Shown: one piece after another, positions 32,748-41,480 of the stretch
Position numbering within the stretch: the first letter of the stretch is position 1
Layout: each line of letters starts with the position of its first letter
Assembly (NCBI GenBank): GCA_964343195.1
Contig: CAYFIR010000025.1
Coordinates: forward strand, 1 to 58,367
DNA length: 58,367 nucleotides
From: CAYVAP01 sp964343195
GTDB lineage: Bacteria > Bacteroidota > Bacteroidia > J057
Direction: 5' to 3'
Position numbers and translations under genes: made by a program
The notes under the pieces: generated by a model
What the model was told of the DNA's origin: nothing
What the model saw: the letters and a program-made list of their open reading frames with translations, nothing else
Databases searched by the model: none

Positions 32748-33629
32748 TCATGGATACTCCCGATTCCCCTCCCTTTCCATTCTGCGTCGCAGTTTGTGCG
32801 AGGTAGCAATGCGAAGAATAATCTCACGATGGGCCTCGATTGGATGGAAAAAGCGCAATCCCACCGCTGCGAGGAATAGCCCTTTTCCTTTAATGGTTCC
32901 CGCTGCTGAAGCATACTCCTGATCGCCCAAAATCGGAAAGCCCAGACCGGCCATATGCCGCCGCAATTGGTGGGTGCGCCCAGTGTGTGGCTGTAGTTCT
33001 ACCCAGGACAAAGGTCCCATTCGTCGGGAATGAACCAGATCGAGTCGGCGGTAGCTGGTTAACGCATTCTGACCATCAAGTGGCTGGTCGATGAATCCTG
33101 AGTAGGGAATTTCTCCCTGGACAAGTGCATGGTAGGTTTTTCGAATGCGGTGTTCCTGGAAGGCTTTTCCCAGTTCGATCAGGGCCAGTTGCGTTCGAGC
33201 AACGATCAACATCCCGGAGGTGGGTCCATCCAGACGGTGAACCGGTATCGCATAGGCGAGGCCTCCTGGGGCAGGACTGGGGTCGAGGTTATAGGGCAAG
33301 GCACGCTGAACGCTTTTATAAAAATTTCCACTGACAGGCAGTCCGGCGGGTTTGTTGATCACCGCCAGGTATTCATCTTCGAATATGATCGAAAGTTTGC
33401 GGGGGAATATCTTGGGAATGGGCCGGAGGGCAGGAATCCACTCCAGGCGATCTCCTGGCTGGACCCAGTAGCCAGTTTGGCTGGGAGCACCATTGACCAG
33501 CATCTCTCCTCGCTCGATGGCCTTACGTACTCCTTTGCGGGAGGGCAGTTCCGCAAATATTCCGACAGCGTATTCGCTCAGCCGCTGCGGAGCGGTATCG
33601 GGAGGGACGATATGTTGGGAAAAACTCAA
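32748..33629 (-). CDS. RluA family pseudouridine synthase
   Basis: RNA-modifying enzyme that isomerises uridine in rRNA or tRNA. An N-terminal S4-like RNA-binding domain (about 14-60, RKAIERGEMLVNG) is followed by the catalytic domain. The active-site motif is VHRLDGPTSG with Asp134. NKPAGLPVS and HTGRTHQLRRHM are the other conserved motifs. The target site cannot be assigned. Length 293 is normal. Confidence 0.93.
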   Translation of the reverse strand: MSFSQHIVPPDTAPQRLSEYAVGIFAELPSRKGVRKAIERGEMLVNGAPSQTGYWVQPGDRLEWIPALRPIPKIFPRKLSIIFEDEYLAVINKPAGLPVSGNFYKSVQRALPYNLDPSPAPGGLAYAIPVHRLDGPTSGMLIVARTQLALIELGKAFQEHRIRKTYHALVQGEIPYSGFIDQPLDGQNALTSYRRLDLVHSRRMGPLSWVELQPHTGRTHQLRRHMAGLGFPILGDQEYASAAGTIKGKGLFLAAVGLRFFHPIEAHREIILRIATSHKLRRRMEREGNREYP

Positions 33630-33757
33630 GTAATTTCACCTCAAAGGAGCGTCAGTAAAGCCTCAAAGTACACAAAGCTGCCTTCCTTGAGCAAATAGGA
33701 AGGTGTAACTTTAATTGGTCTCGTGTAACTTTCTTCCTCGAACTCTGAACTAACCCA

Positions 33758-34093
33758 ATGAAACCGATACAATTCATTCTCGTTCCACTGTTCCTTTTCT
33801 GGCTGGGCGTATTCTGGGTGCGCTTCAAGAAACAGCCCCTGATAAGGGGCCTGGTCTCGATGGTGTTGATCGTCGCGATCATATTCACTGTGTTCCCTGA
33901 TTCCAGCACCCAACTTGCCAACTACCTGGGGGTCGGTCGTGGCGTGGACATGGTCATCTACCTGAGTCTGGTAGGACTGGTAGTCGGAGGGTTGCTGTTG
34001 TATTTGCGGATTTTGAAGCTGGAACGGCAAATTACTGAATTGACCCGTCAGCAGGCGATCATTCAGGCACAAAAGCCCAACAAGAAACTTTGA
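33758..34093 (+). CDS. DUF2304 domain-containing protein
   Basis: Small membrane protein of 111 residues, function unknown. Three hydrophobic helices are seen (about 5-22, 28-46, 63-85), then a charged coiled tail (LERQITELTRQQAIIQ). DUF2304 proteins often sit near glycosyltransferases, but here the neighbour is a tRNA gene. Its last codons contain the -33 element of the tRNA promoter. Confidence 0.85.
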   Translation: MKPIQFILVPLFLFWLGVFWVRFKKQPLIRGLVSMVLIVAIIFTVFPDSSTQLANYLGVGRGVDMVIYLSLVGLVVGGLLLYLRILKLERQITELTRQQAIIQAQKPNKKL

Positions 34094-34119
34094 GAAACAA
34101 ACCCCCGTAGCTATATTTG
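34089..34119 (+). promoter_or_regulatory. Consensus Bacteroidota promoter of the tRNA gene
   Basis: TTTG (34089-34092), a 19-bp spacer and TATATTTG (34112-34119) match the TTTG-N19-TAnnTTTG consensus exactly, 9 bp before the tRNA. It is the best promoter in the window. Confidence 0.8.
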
Positions 34120-34128
34120 CAGCTCATT

Positions 34129-34202
34129 GGGCCTATAGCTCAGTTGGTTAGAGCAACTGACTCATAATCAGTAGGTCGCTGGTTCGAGCCCGGCTGGGCC
34201 CA
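34129..34202 (+). tRNA. tRNA with anticodon CAU (Ile2 or elongator Met)
   Basis: A 74-nt cloverleaf: acceptor GGGCCTA pairs with TGGGCCC (one G-U), D-arm GCTCAGTTGGTTAGAGC, anticodon stem ACTGA/TCAGT with loop CTCATAA (anticodon CAT at 34163-34165), and T-arm with TTCGAGC. CCA is not encoded. Base pairs C4-G69 and C5-G68 fit the TilS-modified tRNA-Ile2 of E. coli, but elongator Met is not excluded. The last 17 bases before the end recur at 36275-36291. Confidence 0.95.
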
Positions 34203-34215
34203 CGTTGATAATCAC

Positions 34216-34250
34216 GCACTTATGGCGTTTTTCGCTGTAAGTGCTTTTTT
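34216..34250 (+). terminator. tRNA terminator
   Basis: GCACTTA (34216-34222) pairs with TAAGTGC (34238-34244) and is followed by six T. Confidence 0.8.
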
Positions 34251-34454
34251 GTTTTTGCCGCATTGGTAACGCGGTTTGCGGCTTTGGCTCACAAGTTCAG
34301 GCTTGATGCCTGTATTCCACTCTTTGGAAGGCTTCTCGGGAAGCTTCTATCAATTCAATATTTGGTAGAGAACTACCCAAGGCTTAATGTCCAGGATATT
34401 CAGGTACTATTTGCCAGCTGCACTTTTCCCGCAGAACGGGAAACTATCGAATGT

Positions 34455-34500
34455 GCTGAGCACAGCGAAATCCCGCGAATAGCGGGAAACTTCGAACTCT
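34455..34500 (+). repeat. Family 4 repeat, copy 2
   Basis: GCTGAGCACAGCGAAATCCC leads into a TCCCGC/GCGGGA hairpin (34471-34487) and then AACTTCGAACTCT. The minus strand of 21283-21324 and the plus strand of 45613-45652 align with it. Confidence 0.8.
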
Positions 34501-34512
34501 CTCCCACTATTC

Positions 34513-34545
34513 AAAAAAAATCACGAGAGCCGAAACCCTCGTGAT
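34513..34545 (-). terminator. Terminator of the SnoaL lipoprotein gene
   Basis: ATCACGAG (34520-34527) pairs with CTCGTGAT (34538-34545). On the minus strand the stem is followed by eight T. Confidence 0.8.
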
Positions 34546-34665
34546 GGTATCTCACAGTTAGATCGTTAAGTTGCTATGTGGCTGATACCTCCAGTATGCC
34601 CATATTCCTGGTTATTGGCAAAAAGGTATAGCTGCAGAGAAGCAATGGTTAACAATCAGGAGTTC

Positions 34666-35553
34666 TTACCTAAATCCGAACATCCCGTTGTTGTGCGCCA
34701 GGCCCTCGGTTGGAATTTCCTGGATCACGTCCCAATGTTCTACGATCTTGCCCTCTTTCATTCGGAATAAATCGTAAAATACCTGCGGTTTACCGCCCCA
34801 TTCTCCTTCACTTACGGTGAGTACAAAGTTCCCTTCGCCCAGTACCTTGTGTATTTTGGTGTACACAAACATGTTGTTCTGAGACGTGAGGTACTCTACG
34901 GCCTCTAATATGCCGCTCAATCCGTCTTTTATTTGGGGATTATGCTGGTCGTATTGTTCAGCACTGATGTGTTCGGTGATCATAGCTGGGTTTTTGCCCA
35001 TCAGCACATCTTCAATGAGGGCTACGGCCAGGGCTTTATTCGCCTCAGTTTGGTCCAGGTCTTCCACAGTCGTGGGGCCATCGGTCTGGGTTCTTCCGCT
35101 AGCGGTCTCTTTCACAAGGACCGTCATGGCATCCCAGTGTTCGGCTACTTTGCCGTTTTCATCTATGCGTATGATGTCGAAGGCCACCATTTCCTCCGCC
35201 CCAAAAGGCTTGGCGTTTCTCCAGATGTTATGCATGAATACATAATTCCCGTCTTGAAACATGCGTACGTTTTCGGCATCGGTACCGGCCTCCTTTAGCA
35301 TGGGGAGCATTCCGATGAAGGGCTCAAGGCCAGTGGGCACAAAGGGGTTGTGCTGAATGTAATCGGCATTGGCCGTTGCACGCATGGTTGCGGTATCCTG
35401 TTCTGCCACGGCACCTAAAAAAGTGCCTACGATTTCTTTTTTGTTCATGTTGACAACTTCTGATGGGGGTTGCTCGCTTGTTGATTTTGTTTTACTTGTG
35501 CTACAGGAAGCGAGGATACCTAGTAGCAGGAATAGCATTGCTGCGTTTCTCAT
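34666..35553 (-). CDS. SnoaL/NTF2-like lipoprotein, two tandem domains
   Basis: Exported lipoprotein: lipobox ILASCS with Cys17. Two SnoaL-like (NTF2-fold) domains follow. The first, about 40-155, has YIQHNPFVPTG and GKVAEHWDAM. The second, about 168-290, has YDQHNPQIKDG and GKIVEHWDVI. Each repeats the QHNP/EHWD pair found in SnoaL-like polyketide cyclases and related proteins of unknown reaction. It is divergent from the HxlR regulator over a 116-bp AT-rich gap with an operator-like sequence, so it is probably the regulator's target. It lies inside the tRNA-bounded segment. Confidence 0.85.
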   Translation of the reverse strand: MRNAAMLFLLLGILASCSTSKTKSTSEQPPSEVVNMNKKEIVGTFLGAVAEQDTATMRATANADYIQHNPFVPTGLEPFIGMLPMLKEAGTDAENVRMFQDGNYVFMHNIWRNAKPFGAEEMVAFDIIRIDENGKVAEHWDAMTVLVKETASGRTQTDGPTTVEDLDQTEANKALAVALIEDVLMGKNPAMITEHISAEQYDQHNPQIKDGLSGILEAVEYLTSQNNMFVYTKIHKVLGEGNFVLTVSEGEWGGKPQVFYDLFRMKEGKIVEHWDVIQEIPTEGLAHNNGMFGFR

Positions 35554-35605
35554 TTGAGAGATTTTTTTTACTTTTGATTTAAAAGCAAAAATATATAACA
35601 GCTTT

Positions 35606-35651
35606 CAAAATGCAAGCAATTGGCAAAATAAATTGCATTTTGCAAGTAATT
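35606..35651. promoter_or_regulatory. Operator-like repeats between SnoaL and HxlR genes
   Basis: CAAAATGCAA (35606-35615) and TTGCATTTTG (35633-35642) form a perfect 10-bp inverted repeat. TGCAAGCAATT and TGCAAGTAATT (35611 and 35641) are direct repeats 30 bp apart, about three helix turns. The block lies in an AT-rich divergent promoter region. Confidence 0.65.
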
Positions 35652-35669
35652 TTAATAGAGCCTTAACAT

Positions 35670-36107
35670 ATGCCACAGAATTTCAGATGCAATTGCCCCT
35701 TTACTTCAGCCCTTGATGTGTTAGGCGATAAGTGGATATTGGTTATCGTAAAGCAGATGCTTGTCGAAGGAAAGGAAACCTTTAAAGACTTTGTGGAAAG
35801 TGAAGAATCCATTGCCACCAATATTCTTTCTACCAAACTCAAGTTTCTCGAAGAGGTGGGCATCATCATCAAGACAAAACGACCGGATAATAAAAAGACC
35901 AACCTCTACCTGTTAACCGATAAGGGGCTGGCTTTGACCCCGCTACTTGTAGAGCTTGCAACCTGGAGTGATGGCAACCTAAGGGGCCTTCATCCGACCA
36001 TTGTCAATGGGGAACTGATGGAATCATTGCGGCGCGACAAAGCCGCCTTTGCGAGTGAATTAGAGCGGAAATACAGGGAAAAACTGGCGACAACCTTTAA
36101 GGATTAA
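35670..36107 (+). CDS. HxlR family winged-helix regulator
   Basis: DNA-binding transcription regulator with the HxlR fold, usually dimeric and often responsive to redox, aldehydes or small molecules. NCPFTSALDVLGDKWILVIV carries the Cys near the N-terminus that senses in some members. The winged helix continues with ILSTKLKFLEEVGII and the wing TNLYLLTDKG. Length 145 is slightly above usual. It is divergent from the SnoaL lipoprotein, with likely autoregulation through the operator at 35606-35651. Confidence 0.92.
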   Translation: MPQNFRCNCPFTSALDVLGDKWILVIVKQMLVEGKETFKDFVESEESIATNILSTKLKFLEEVGIIIKTKRPDNKKTNLYLLTDKGLALTPLLVELATWSDGNLRGLHPTIVNGELMESLRRDKAAFASELERKYREKLATTFKD

Positions 36108-36354
36108 AGGCTGGTGCAGCAGTGGGCATTTTGATAATCGGCTCTATAGGCTGTCTCTTCGACAGGCTTTGGCTTCGCTCTTGGCAAGTACTATGGGCAC
36201 AAGTTCTTCTTGAGGGCTTTGCTGAAAAAGCTACCCCAAAACAGGAAAATCGACACACTTTCTGAAACGCTACCTCGAGCCCGGCTGGGCCTACCATACA
36301 AAAAGCACTCCCTTCATCCGAAGCGAGTGCTTTTCTATTTCGGTAGAAGGGGGA
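36108..36354. other. Intergenic region with copied tRNA tail and terminator
   Basis: TCGAGCCCGGCTGGGCC (36275-36291) equals the tRNA 3' end (34184-34200). A perfect AAAAGCACTC/GAGTGCTTTT hairpin (36301-36334) follows with inner CTTC/GAAG, and acts as a terminator. A minus-strand open frame here reading GPAGLE is only the reverse complement of the tRNA tail. Confidence 0.75.
36301..36334. terminator. Terminator hairpin beyond the tRNA-tail copy
   Basis: A 10-bp perfect stem, T-rich on the plus strand and A-rich before it, so it can work in both directions between HxlR and the DUF932-like gene. Confidence 0.75.
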
Positions 36355-37080
36355 TTACACTCCTCCCATTACTTCATATTTTTCTGCAAAAAGCTCTGGG
36401 GCTGTTGCTTTCTCTTCGTGCAGGGTTTCCATCAGTTCGCCTCCCAGGCGCATGAGTTCCCATTTGTCTGCGGGGTCATGCTGTCGATTAGCGAGAGCGG
36501 TAACCGCGTTCACCAAATCAAACTGGGTTTGGATTTGGGTATTCTCCGATCGAAGGGCTCGATTTTGGTCAAATTCTTCCTGAAGGGTGTGGGCCAGTTC
36601 TCGTAATCGCTGATAGCGGCTGGATCTCCTATTGCTAACCGGGCTGCGGTTGATGCGGTGATACAGAGAGCGGGTCACCCAATCCAGATTTCTCTGAGAG
36701 ATCGGCTGCTGCTGTAGTTGCCGGAAGCGCTCCGCATCGGCCTCGATGGTTTGCATTCCCAGGGAAAATAACAGCTCATCCAGTTCTTTTTCGAGTTGCT
36801 CGGGTGAATAGACCTCCTTCTCAGAAACCAGGCTTTGGGGCCTCAGGGCTCCATTGGTGCAAACCAATCGGTAAGTAAACGGATGAAAGGACACAATTTG
36901 GTTCTCATCCTGCTTCAGGGCCGCTCCCAGGGCAATGATATCATTTCGCTGGATTTCGGCCTTTTGAAAGGGAAAATAAGCACTCAGGTAGCCACTGGGC
37001 CGGTCGCGCAGGTCATCGACTATCTGTCCGTTATGGCGCAGGACCAATTCCTCAAATCGTTCGGTAATCGCTTGAAACAT
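36355..37080 (-). CDS. DUF932-like protein (uncertain)
   Basis: A 242-residue cytoplasmic protein. The segment RNDIIALGAALKQDEN followed by FHPFTYRLVCTNGAL (about 45-80) resembles the second half of DUF932 proteins, which are common in phages and plasmids. The first half of that family is absent. The C-terminal half is helical and charged, with a probable coiled coil (EEFDQNRALRSENTQIQ). I start at ATG 37080; the longer frame to 37161 adds an unlikely leader. It lies just outside the copied tRNA tail, so it could be a remnant of an earlier element. Function unknown. Confidence 0.6.
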   Translation of the reverse strand: MFQAITERFEELVLRHNGQIVDDLRDRPSGYLSAYFPFQKAEIQRNDIIALGAALKQDENQIVSFHPFTYRLVCTNGALRPQSLVSEKEVYSPEQLEKELDELLFSLGMQTIEADAERFRQLQQQPISQRNLDWVTRSLYHRINRSPVSNRRSSRYQRLRELAHTLQEEFDQNRALRSENTQIQTQFDLVNAVTALANRQHDPADKWELMRLGGELMETLHEEKATAPELFAEKYEVMGGV

Positions 37081-37251
37081 GAGACAAGGTGTTTGTAAAC
37101 AATGATTGGGTGTAAATTTTTTTCTCTCTATTAATTTCGGGTTTTGTATAGTAAAATCCAAGAAAGCTTTTGGGCTAATAAAGGCGAAGAGGAAGTTTTC
37201 GCCTGGGGTAGGTAGCGATGAACCCTGTCTCTTCTGATCCCCACATTTTCT

Positions 37252-39210
37252 TTACAGTCTCCAATTCAGCCGCAGCTCGATAAATGGCCGAAGGTTGATC
37301 TCTGGCTCAATGAGGGATGCTTCCCGGTAGCCAGCACTCAGGCTGGTGAATCGCTCGATTTCCGAAAACTTATAGCTCTGGTGCTGTAGTTGCCACCAGA
37401 CAATTGTCTCCAGGCTGTTGCCGTCACGGCTGAGGATGCGGAACCCTGTGGTAGGCCCCGTTTGGTGGGTGCGGATGTGGAGGTTGATGGGGGTAAGGAT
37501 GTTTTGCAGCGAGAGCATGGAAGTATTGAGGTAGCGTAGCTGCGAAAAGTGTTTGTAGCCACCTTCCAGCCGCAGGCGAAGGGGACCGTTGCGGCCCAGC
37601 ATCACATGAGCTTTACCCTCAACGAGGTATTGGGTCAGCGTATCGAGCGGTGTCTCACTGAAGGCATCCCAGTTGAGGTAGGACAGGTGGGTTTGCCGTC
37701 GATAAAAGTTGAGTTCGTAGTCGATTTTGGGTTGAGGACGGTAGCGGATCTGGGCTCGGGACTCCAGGTTTCGCGTCGAACGGTCGGTAAGGTTGCGGTC
37801 TTCGAAGTCCTTGACGTTGTAGGTTACGTAGAGGTACTGCTGCCCGTTGAAGGAAAGCTTGGGGGTCGGTCGCCAGCGAAAATCCACCTCTAGCCGCAGG
37901 TTGCGCTGGGTGTAGTTATCCTGGCTGCGCTGGGCGAAAAGAAATGCATAGCGACGCACCCCCCCATTGAGTTTGTAGCGGGTAGTGAGTTGCCGGGACC
38001 AGTTTGCCTGCCACTCAATTCCGGCACCATAATAGAGTTCGTCGTGGTCATCGTAGTTTTCCTCCGAAGGCGTTTCCCACATCAGGTAGCGGTTGTTACC
38101 ACTGAGGGTAATCCGATCCCGGGCGTTGGGACGGTAGTTGAGTACCAGTTCGAGGTTGTTGAGCCTGCGGAAGAAATCCTTTTGCCGCTCCTGTTCTACC
38201 AGCCTGATGTAGGTCGGCTCCGGCAGTTCGATGGAATTCTCGAGCCGGTATCCACGCCCCAGCGACTGGTATTCATAAGAAAACTGCCCATCGATTCTCC
38301 TTCGCTGAAAGGAAATCTGCTGCCAGGTCTGGAACTCAATCTGGTCGAAGGACAGGTCATTGAATTCAGCTTCAGTCCCATTCGCCCCATCGTAGTCAAA
38401 TCGACGTTGCGAAAGGGTAACTCCATTGTTGGATTGCCAGATCAACCAGCTTAGGAGCGGATACTGCAACTGGATTGAGGCTCCCACAGTGTCGGCTTTG
38501 ATTCGCTCGATGGAGGAGGAAAGGTATTGGTCCATCTGGTTGCTACCGCCATGCAGGTGGAGGTTTATGGCGGCGTTGGGGCCAAACACCTTGGACCAGT
38601 TGCTGATAAAGTGAATGTTTCGCTGGCGGCGTGGATCGATGTACTTGACCCGGGTAAGCAGGTAGGTGCGCATTTGCAACCCGTCGCCAAAGTCGTAGCG
38701 GCTTTCTGCCCTGATCCCCGGACTCAGCCCATGATCCAGCTTTGCCTGCCGATAATCCCAACTATAGCCGATCAGGGGGGTGACTTCCAGTTCTGGAATG
38801 GGGCGGTAACGTGCGCCGAGGTAAAGGCTGTAGCGCTGGGTTCCATTGTTCCAGAACTGGTCTGCCTCTATCCACGAGGTTAGTGCCCATTGGTCACTGA
38901 ACTTCCAGTATTGCCATAATTGGGCATTTACCTGCAACTGCACAAATCGCTCGGTCTGCCGGGAGGTGTTGAATAATTGCTCGTGCGAAAGGCTAAGTTC
39001 CCACTCGTAGCGTGGGCCGATGTGCTGGTAAAAACTCAGCAGACGCGTACCGTAAGTAAAGTTGTTCTGTCGGTCAAAACTAAGCTCCAGGCGTGAGGCA
39101 GGAGTCTGACTAACAGGAAGTTCCGTCTGGGCAGAGAGGCTTTCTCCCGCCCAAATCCAGCTCGCAAGCCAGAGCATTCCGATTAGCATGTACCGCCAAT
39201 TGCCTTTCAT
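37252..39210 (-). CDS. Predicted outer-membrane beta-barrel protein
   Basis: A leader ending SLSAQ is followed by about 625 residues with strong alternating polar/hydrophobic strands rich in Tyr, Trp and Arg. No plug domain or TonB box is seen. The last residues, IELRLNWRL, resemble the terminal strand of a Bacteroidota barrel although the final residue is Leu. I do not recognise the family. It is divergent from a TonB receptor gene across about 115 bp, so the two may share regulation. I start at ATG 39210 to place the signal peptide at the N-terminus. Confidence 0.72.
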   Translation of the reverse strand: MKGNWRYMLIGMLWLASWIWAGESLSAQTELPVSQTPASRLELSFDRQNNFTYGTRLLSFYQHIGPRYEWELSLSHEQLFNTSRQTERFVQLQVNAQLWQYWKFSDQWALTSWIEADQFWNNGTQRYSLYLGARYRPIPELEVTPLIGYSWDYRQAKLDHGLSPGIRAESRYDFGDGLQMRTYLLTRVKYIDPRRQRNIHFISNWSKVFGPNAAINLHLHGGSNQMDQYLSSSIERIKADTVGASIQLQYPLLSWLIWQSNNGVTLSQRRFDYDGANGTEAEFNDLSFDQIEFQTWQQISFQRRRIDGQFSYEYQSLGRGYRLENSIELPEPTYIRLVEQERQKDFFRRLNNLELVLNYRPNARDRITLSGNNRYLMWETPSEENYDDHDELYYGAGIEWQANWSRQLTTRYKLNGGVRRYAFLFAQRSQDNYTQRNLRLEVDFRWRPTPKLSFNGQQYLYVTYNVKDFEDRNLTDRSTRNLESRAQIRYRPQPKIDYELNFYRRQTHLSYLNWDAFSETPLDTLTQYLVEGKAHVMLGRNGPLRLRLEGGYKHFSQLRYLNTSMLSLQNILTPINLHIRTHQTGPTTGFRILSRDGNSLETIVWWQLQHQSYKFSEIERFTSLSAGYREASLIEPEINLRPFIELRLNWRL

Positions 39211-39325
39211 CACCTGAAGATAGTTGACCCGGGGTTTCGGAAAAAGGATCAAATGAAGTAGGGCCGGAATGGGGTTCTCTCAGGGCATAAACTTATCTTC
39301 GAAATCTAAACATGAATTACCTCCG

Positions 39326-41389
39326 ATGCCCAGACTCATATCAGGATTGTTAATTGTAATCTGGCTACCCGTTTTGACCGTAGCCCAGGATCAGGACACC
39401 CTTGATGCCAAGCCTTTGCCCCCCATAGAAGTCGAGGCAGACAGGCAGGGTACCGATATAGATGAAGCCCCCCTTAGCATATCGCAGGTGGGAAAAGACC
39501 GCATGCTGCAGGGACAACAGCAATTAGGTCTCAATGAGTCCCTTGGGCCGGTGCCTGGCGTTACCACTTTTAATGCGAATAATTATGCCCAGGATCTGCG
39601 ACTCTCAATCCGGGGGTTTGGTGCTCGGGCGGCATTTGGGATACGGGGAGTCCGAGTATTGGTGGACGGTATCCCGGAATCTACTCCGGATGGACAGGCT
39701 CAGGTGGATAACATTGACATAGGAGCCTTGCAGGGACTTGAGGTGTTGCGTGGGCCGTCAGCAAGTTTGTATGGCAATGCCGCAGGGGGTGCCCTGTTGC
39801 TCCAAACGGAAGCGGTAGAAGATCCGTGGATGATAGAAGGCCGTGCGACCCTGGGCAGTTTTGGGCTGCAGCGCTACCAGTTGAAAGCCGGAGTCAAAGG
39901 CAACAACTGGAGCGGGCTGGTGTATGGTGCCCGAACCTCGGTGGAGGGATACCGAGCCCACAGCAGCTATGAGCAAACCTTTGTTAATGGTCGTTTTGAC
40001 TTTCAGCCCAGTGAAAACCTGGAGCTTTCCCTGCTGGCATATTACAACAACAGCCCCATGGCCCAGGATCCGGGAGCGGTAGATTCCGCTCAGTTTTACA
40101 GTGATCCCCAGGCAGCACGTGCCCGCAATGTACAGTTCAATACGGGGGAATCTGTGGAGCAGGGTAGGGTAGCGGTGAAGTTAAAGCAGACCTTTGCAGA
40201 TGGAGGTGAATTGAGGGCCCGGGCCTATTACCTCGATCGGAGCTTTGGCAACTACCTGCCCTTTGAGTTTGGTGGCAGGGTAAATTTGGCGCGCACCTAT
40301 GGAGGAGGCGGAGTGAGCTACCAAAAAGCTCTCGCGCTGTCCACCCATCTCGGTTATCGCTTCCAGGTAGGAGTCGATGCCGATCTGCAGCGTGATAGCC
40401 GACAACAGTATGAAAACCTGGAGGGAACGGAAGGGGACCTGATAGGGGAGCAACTCGAGGCTTTTTCCAGTCTGGGAGCCTATGTGCTAAACCAGGTCCG
40501 ACTGGGGGAGCAGTGGCTGTTTCAGGCAAATCTCCGGCTGGATGGACTATGGCTGGAAGCCCGAGACCGATTCCTGAGCGATGGCGATGATTCGGGCGAA
40601 AGGCAATACCAGCAGGTGAACCCCAGTCTGGGCCTAAGTTATCAGTGGGCTGATAACCAGTATTTTTTCGGGAACTTCTCCACGAGTTTTGAAACCCCGA
40701 CCCTGAGTGAACTTTCTGCCAATCCCGATGGGTTGATGGGATTCAACGAAGAGTTGAAACCACAACAGGCTGTGAACTTTGAGGTAGGTCTGAAAGGGAT
40801 AGCCCTGAGAAAAATTCGTTACGCCCTTACCTGGTACCACATTAGCCTGGAAAATGAACTGGTTCCATTTGAGATTGCAGGTCAGCAGGGCCGTACCTTT
40901 TTTCGAAATGCGGGCAGCAGCGAACGGATCGGCCTGGAAGCCTATGTCCAGACCCTCGAATGGAAAGGCTTGCAATTTACGGGAAGTTATACCCTGCAAT
41001 CTTTCACCTACCTTGACTACGAACTTGATGGGCAGCAATTTGCAGGATTTGAACTTCCCGGAATTCCGACCCACAGTTACTATGCCGAATTGGCCTATCA
41101 AAATCCGTTGGGGGCATTTGCCAGAGTTTGGTGGCAGGGCCGTAGTAGCCTGTGGGCCGATGACGCCAATACCATCCTGATTCCCGACGCCAATACCCTG
41201 AATGCACGCATTGGATGGGATATCACCCTGAAACAGGTGAAGGTTCAGCCCTATTTGGGCATCAATAACCTTACTGACACCCTCTATCCTGATAATGTCC
41301 GTCTCAACGCAGCCCGTGGACTCTACTATGAAGCGGGGGTGCCTCGCAGCTTTTTCGGAGGAGTAGTGTTTCGCCTGACGGGAGAATAA
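39326..41389 (+). CDS. TonB-dependent receptor (siderophore/iron type)
   Basis: Outer-membrane transporter of FecA/FepA style with no carboxypeptidase-regulatory domain. The leader ends TVAQ. The plug (about 40-160) has APLSISQVGKDRM, LRLSIRGFGARAAFGIRGV and LEVLRGPSASLYGNAAGGAL, all clear family motifs. The rest is a 22-strand-type barrel ending in GGVVFRLTGE, without a terminal aromatic residue. The ligand is unknown; iron-siderophore is the usual assignment for this architecture. I start at ATG 39326; an out-of-leader start at 39269 is unlikely. Confidence 0.92.
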   Translation: MPRLISGLLIVIWLPVLTVAQDQDTLDAKPLPPIEVEADRQGTDIDEAPLSISQVGKDRMLQGQQQLGLNESLGPVPGVTTFNANNYAQDLRLSIRGFGARAAFGIRGVRVLVDGIPESTPDGQAQVDNIDIGALQGLEVLRGPSASLYGNAAGGALLLQTEAVEDPWMIEGRATLGSFGLQRYQLKAGVKGNNWSGLVYGARTSVEGYRAHSSYEQTFVNGRFDFQPSENLELSLLAYYNNSPMAQDPGAVDSAQFYSDPQAARARNVQFNTGESVEQGRVAVKLKQTFADGGELRARAYYLDRSFGNYLPFEFGGRVNLARTYGGGGVSYQKALALSTHLGYRFQVGVDADLQRDSRQQYENLEGTEGDLIGEQLEAFSSLGAYVLNQVRLGEQWLFQANLRLDGLWLEARDRFLSDGDDSGERQYQQVNPSLGLSYQWADNQYFFGNFSTSFETPTLSELSANPDGLMGFNEELKPQQAVNFEVGLKGIALRKIRYALTWYHISLENELVPFEIAGQQGRTFFRNAGSSERIGLEAYVQTLEWKGLQFTGSYTLQSFTYLDYELDGQQFAGFELPGIPTHSYYAELAYQNPLGAFARVWWQGRSSLWADDANTILIPDANTLNARIGWDITLKQVKVQPYLGINNLTDTLYPDNVRLNAARGLYYEAGVPRSFFGGVVFRLTGE

Positions 41390-41480
41390 ACCCGGTACCG
41401 CCATTTTTTGATATCTTCAGGGAGATCATCTGCTACACTATTTTTTCATCACGAATTACGAATCACTAACCAACCCTTCC

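Larger units (their letters stand above)
34203..34665. other. Gene-free segment after the tRNA
   Basis: It holds the tRNA terminator, a TTTCCCG/CGGGAAA hairpin (34425-34443), a family 4 repeat (34455-34500) and the terminator of the SnoaL gene. An open frame at 34263-34544 has no recognisable product. Confidence 0.6.

Noticed and set aside
36097..36297. Minus-strand open frame beginning MVGPAGLE
   Set aside because: The first residues are the reverse complement of a tRNA 3' end, a known source of false proteins.
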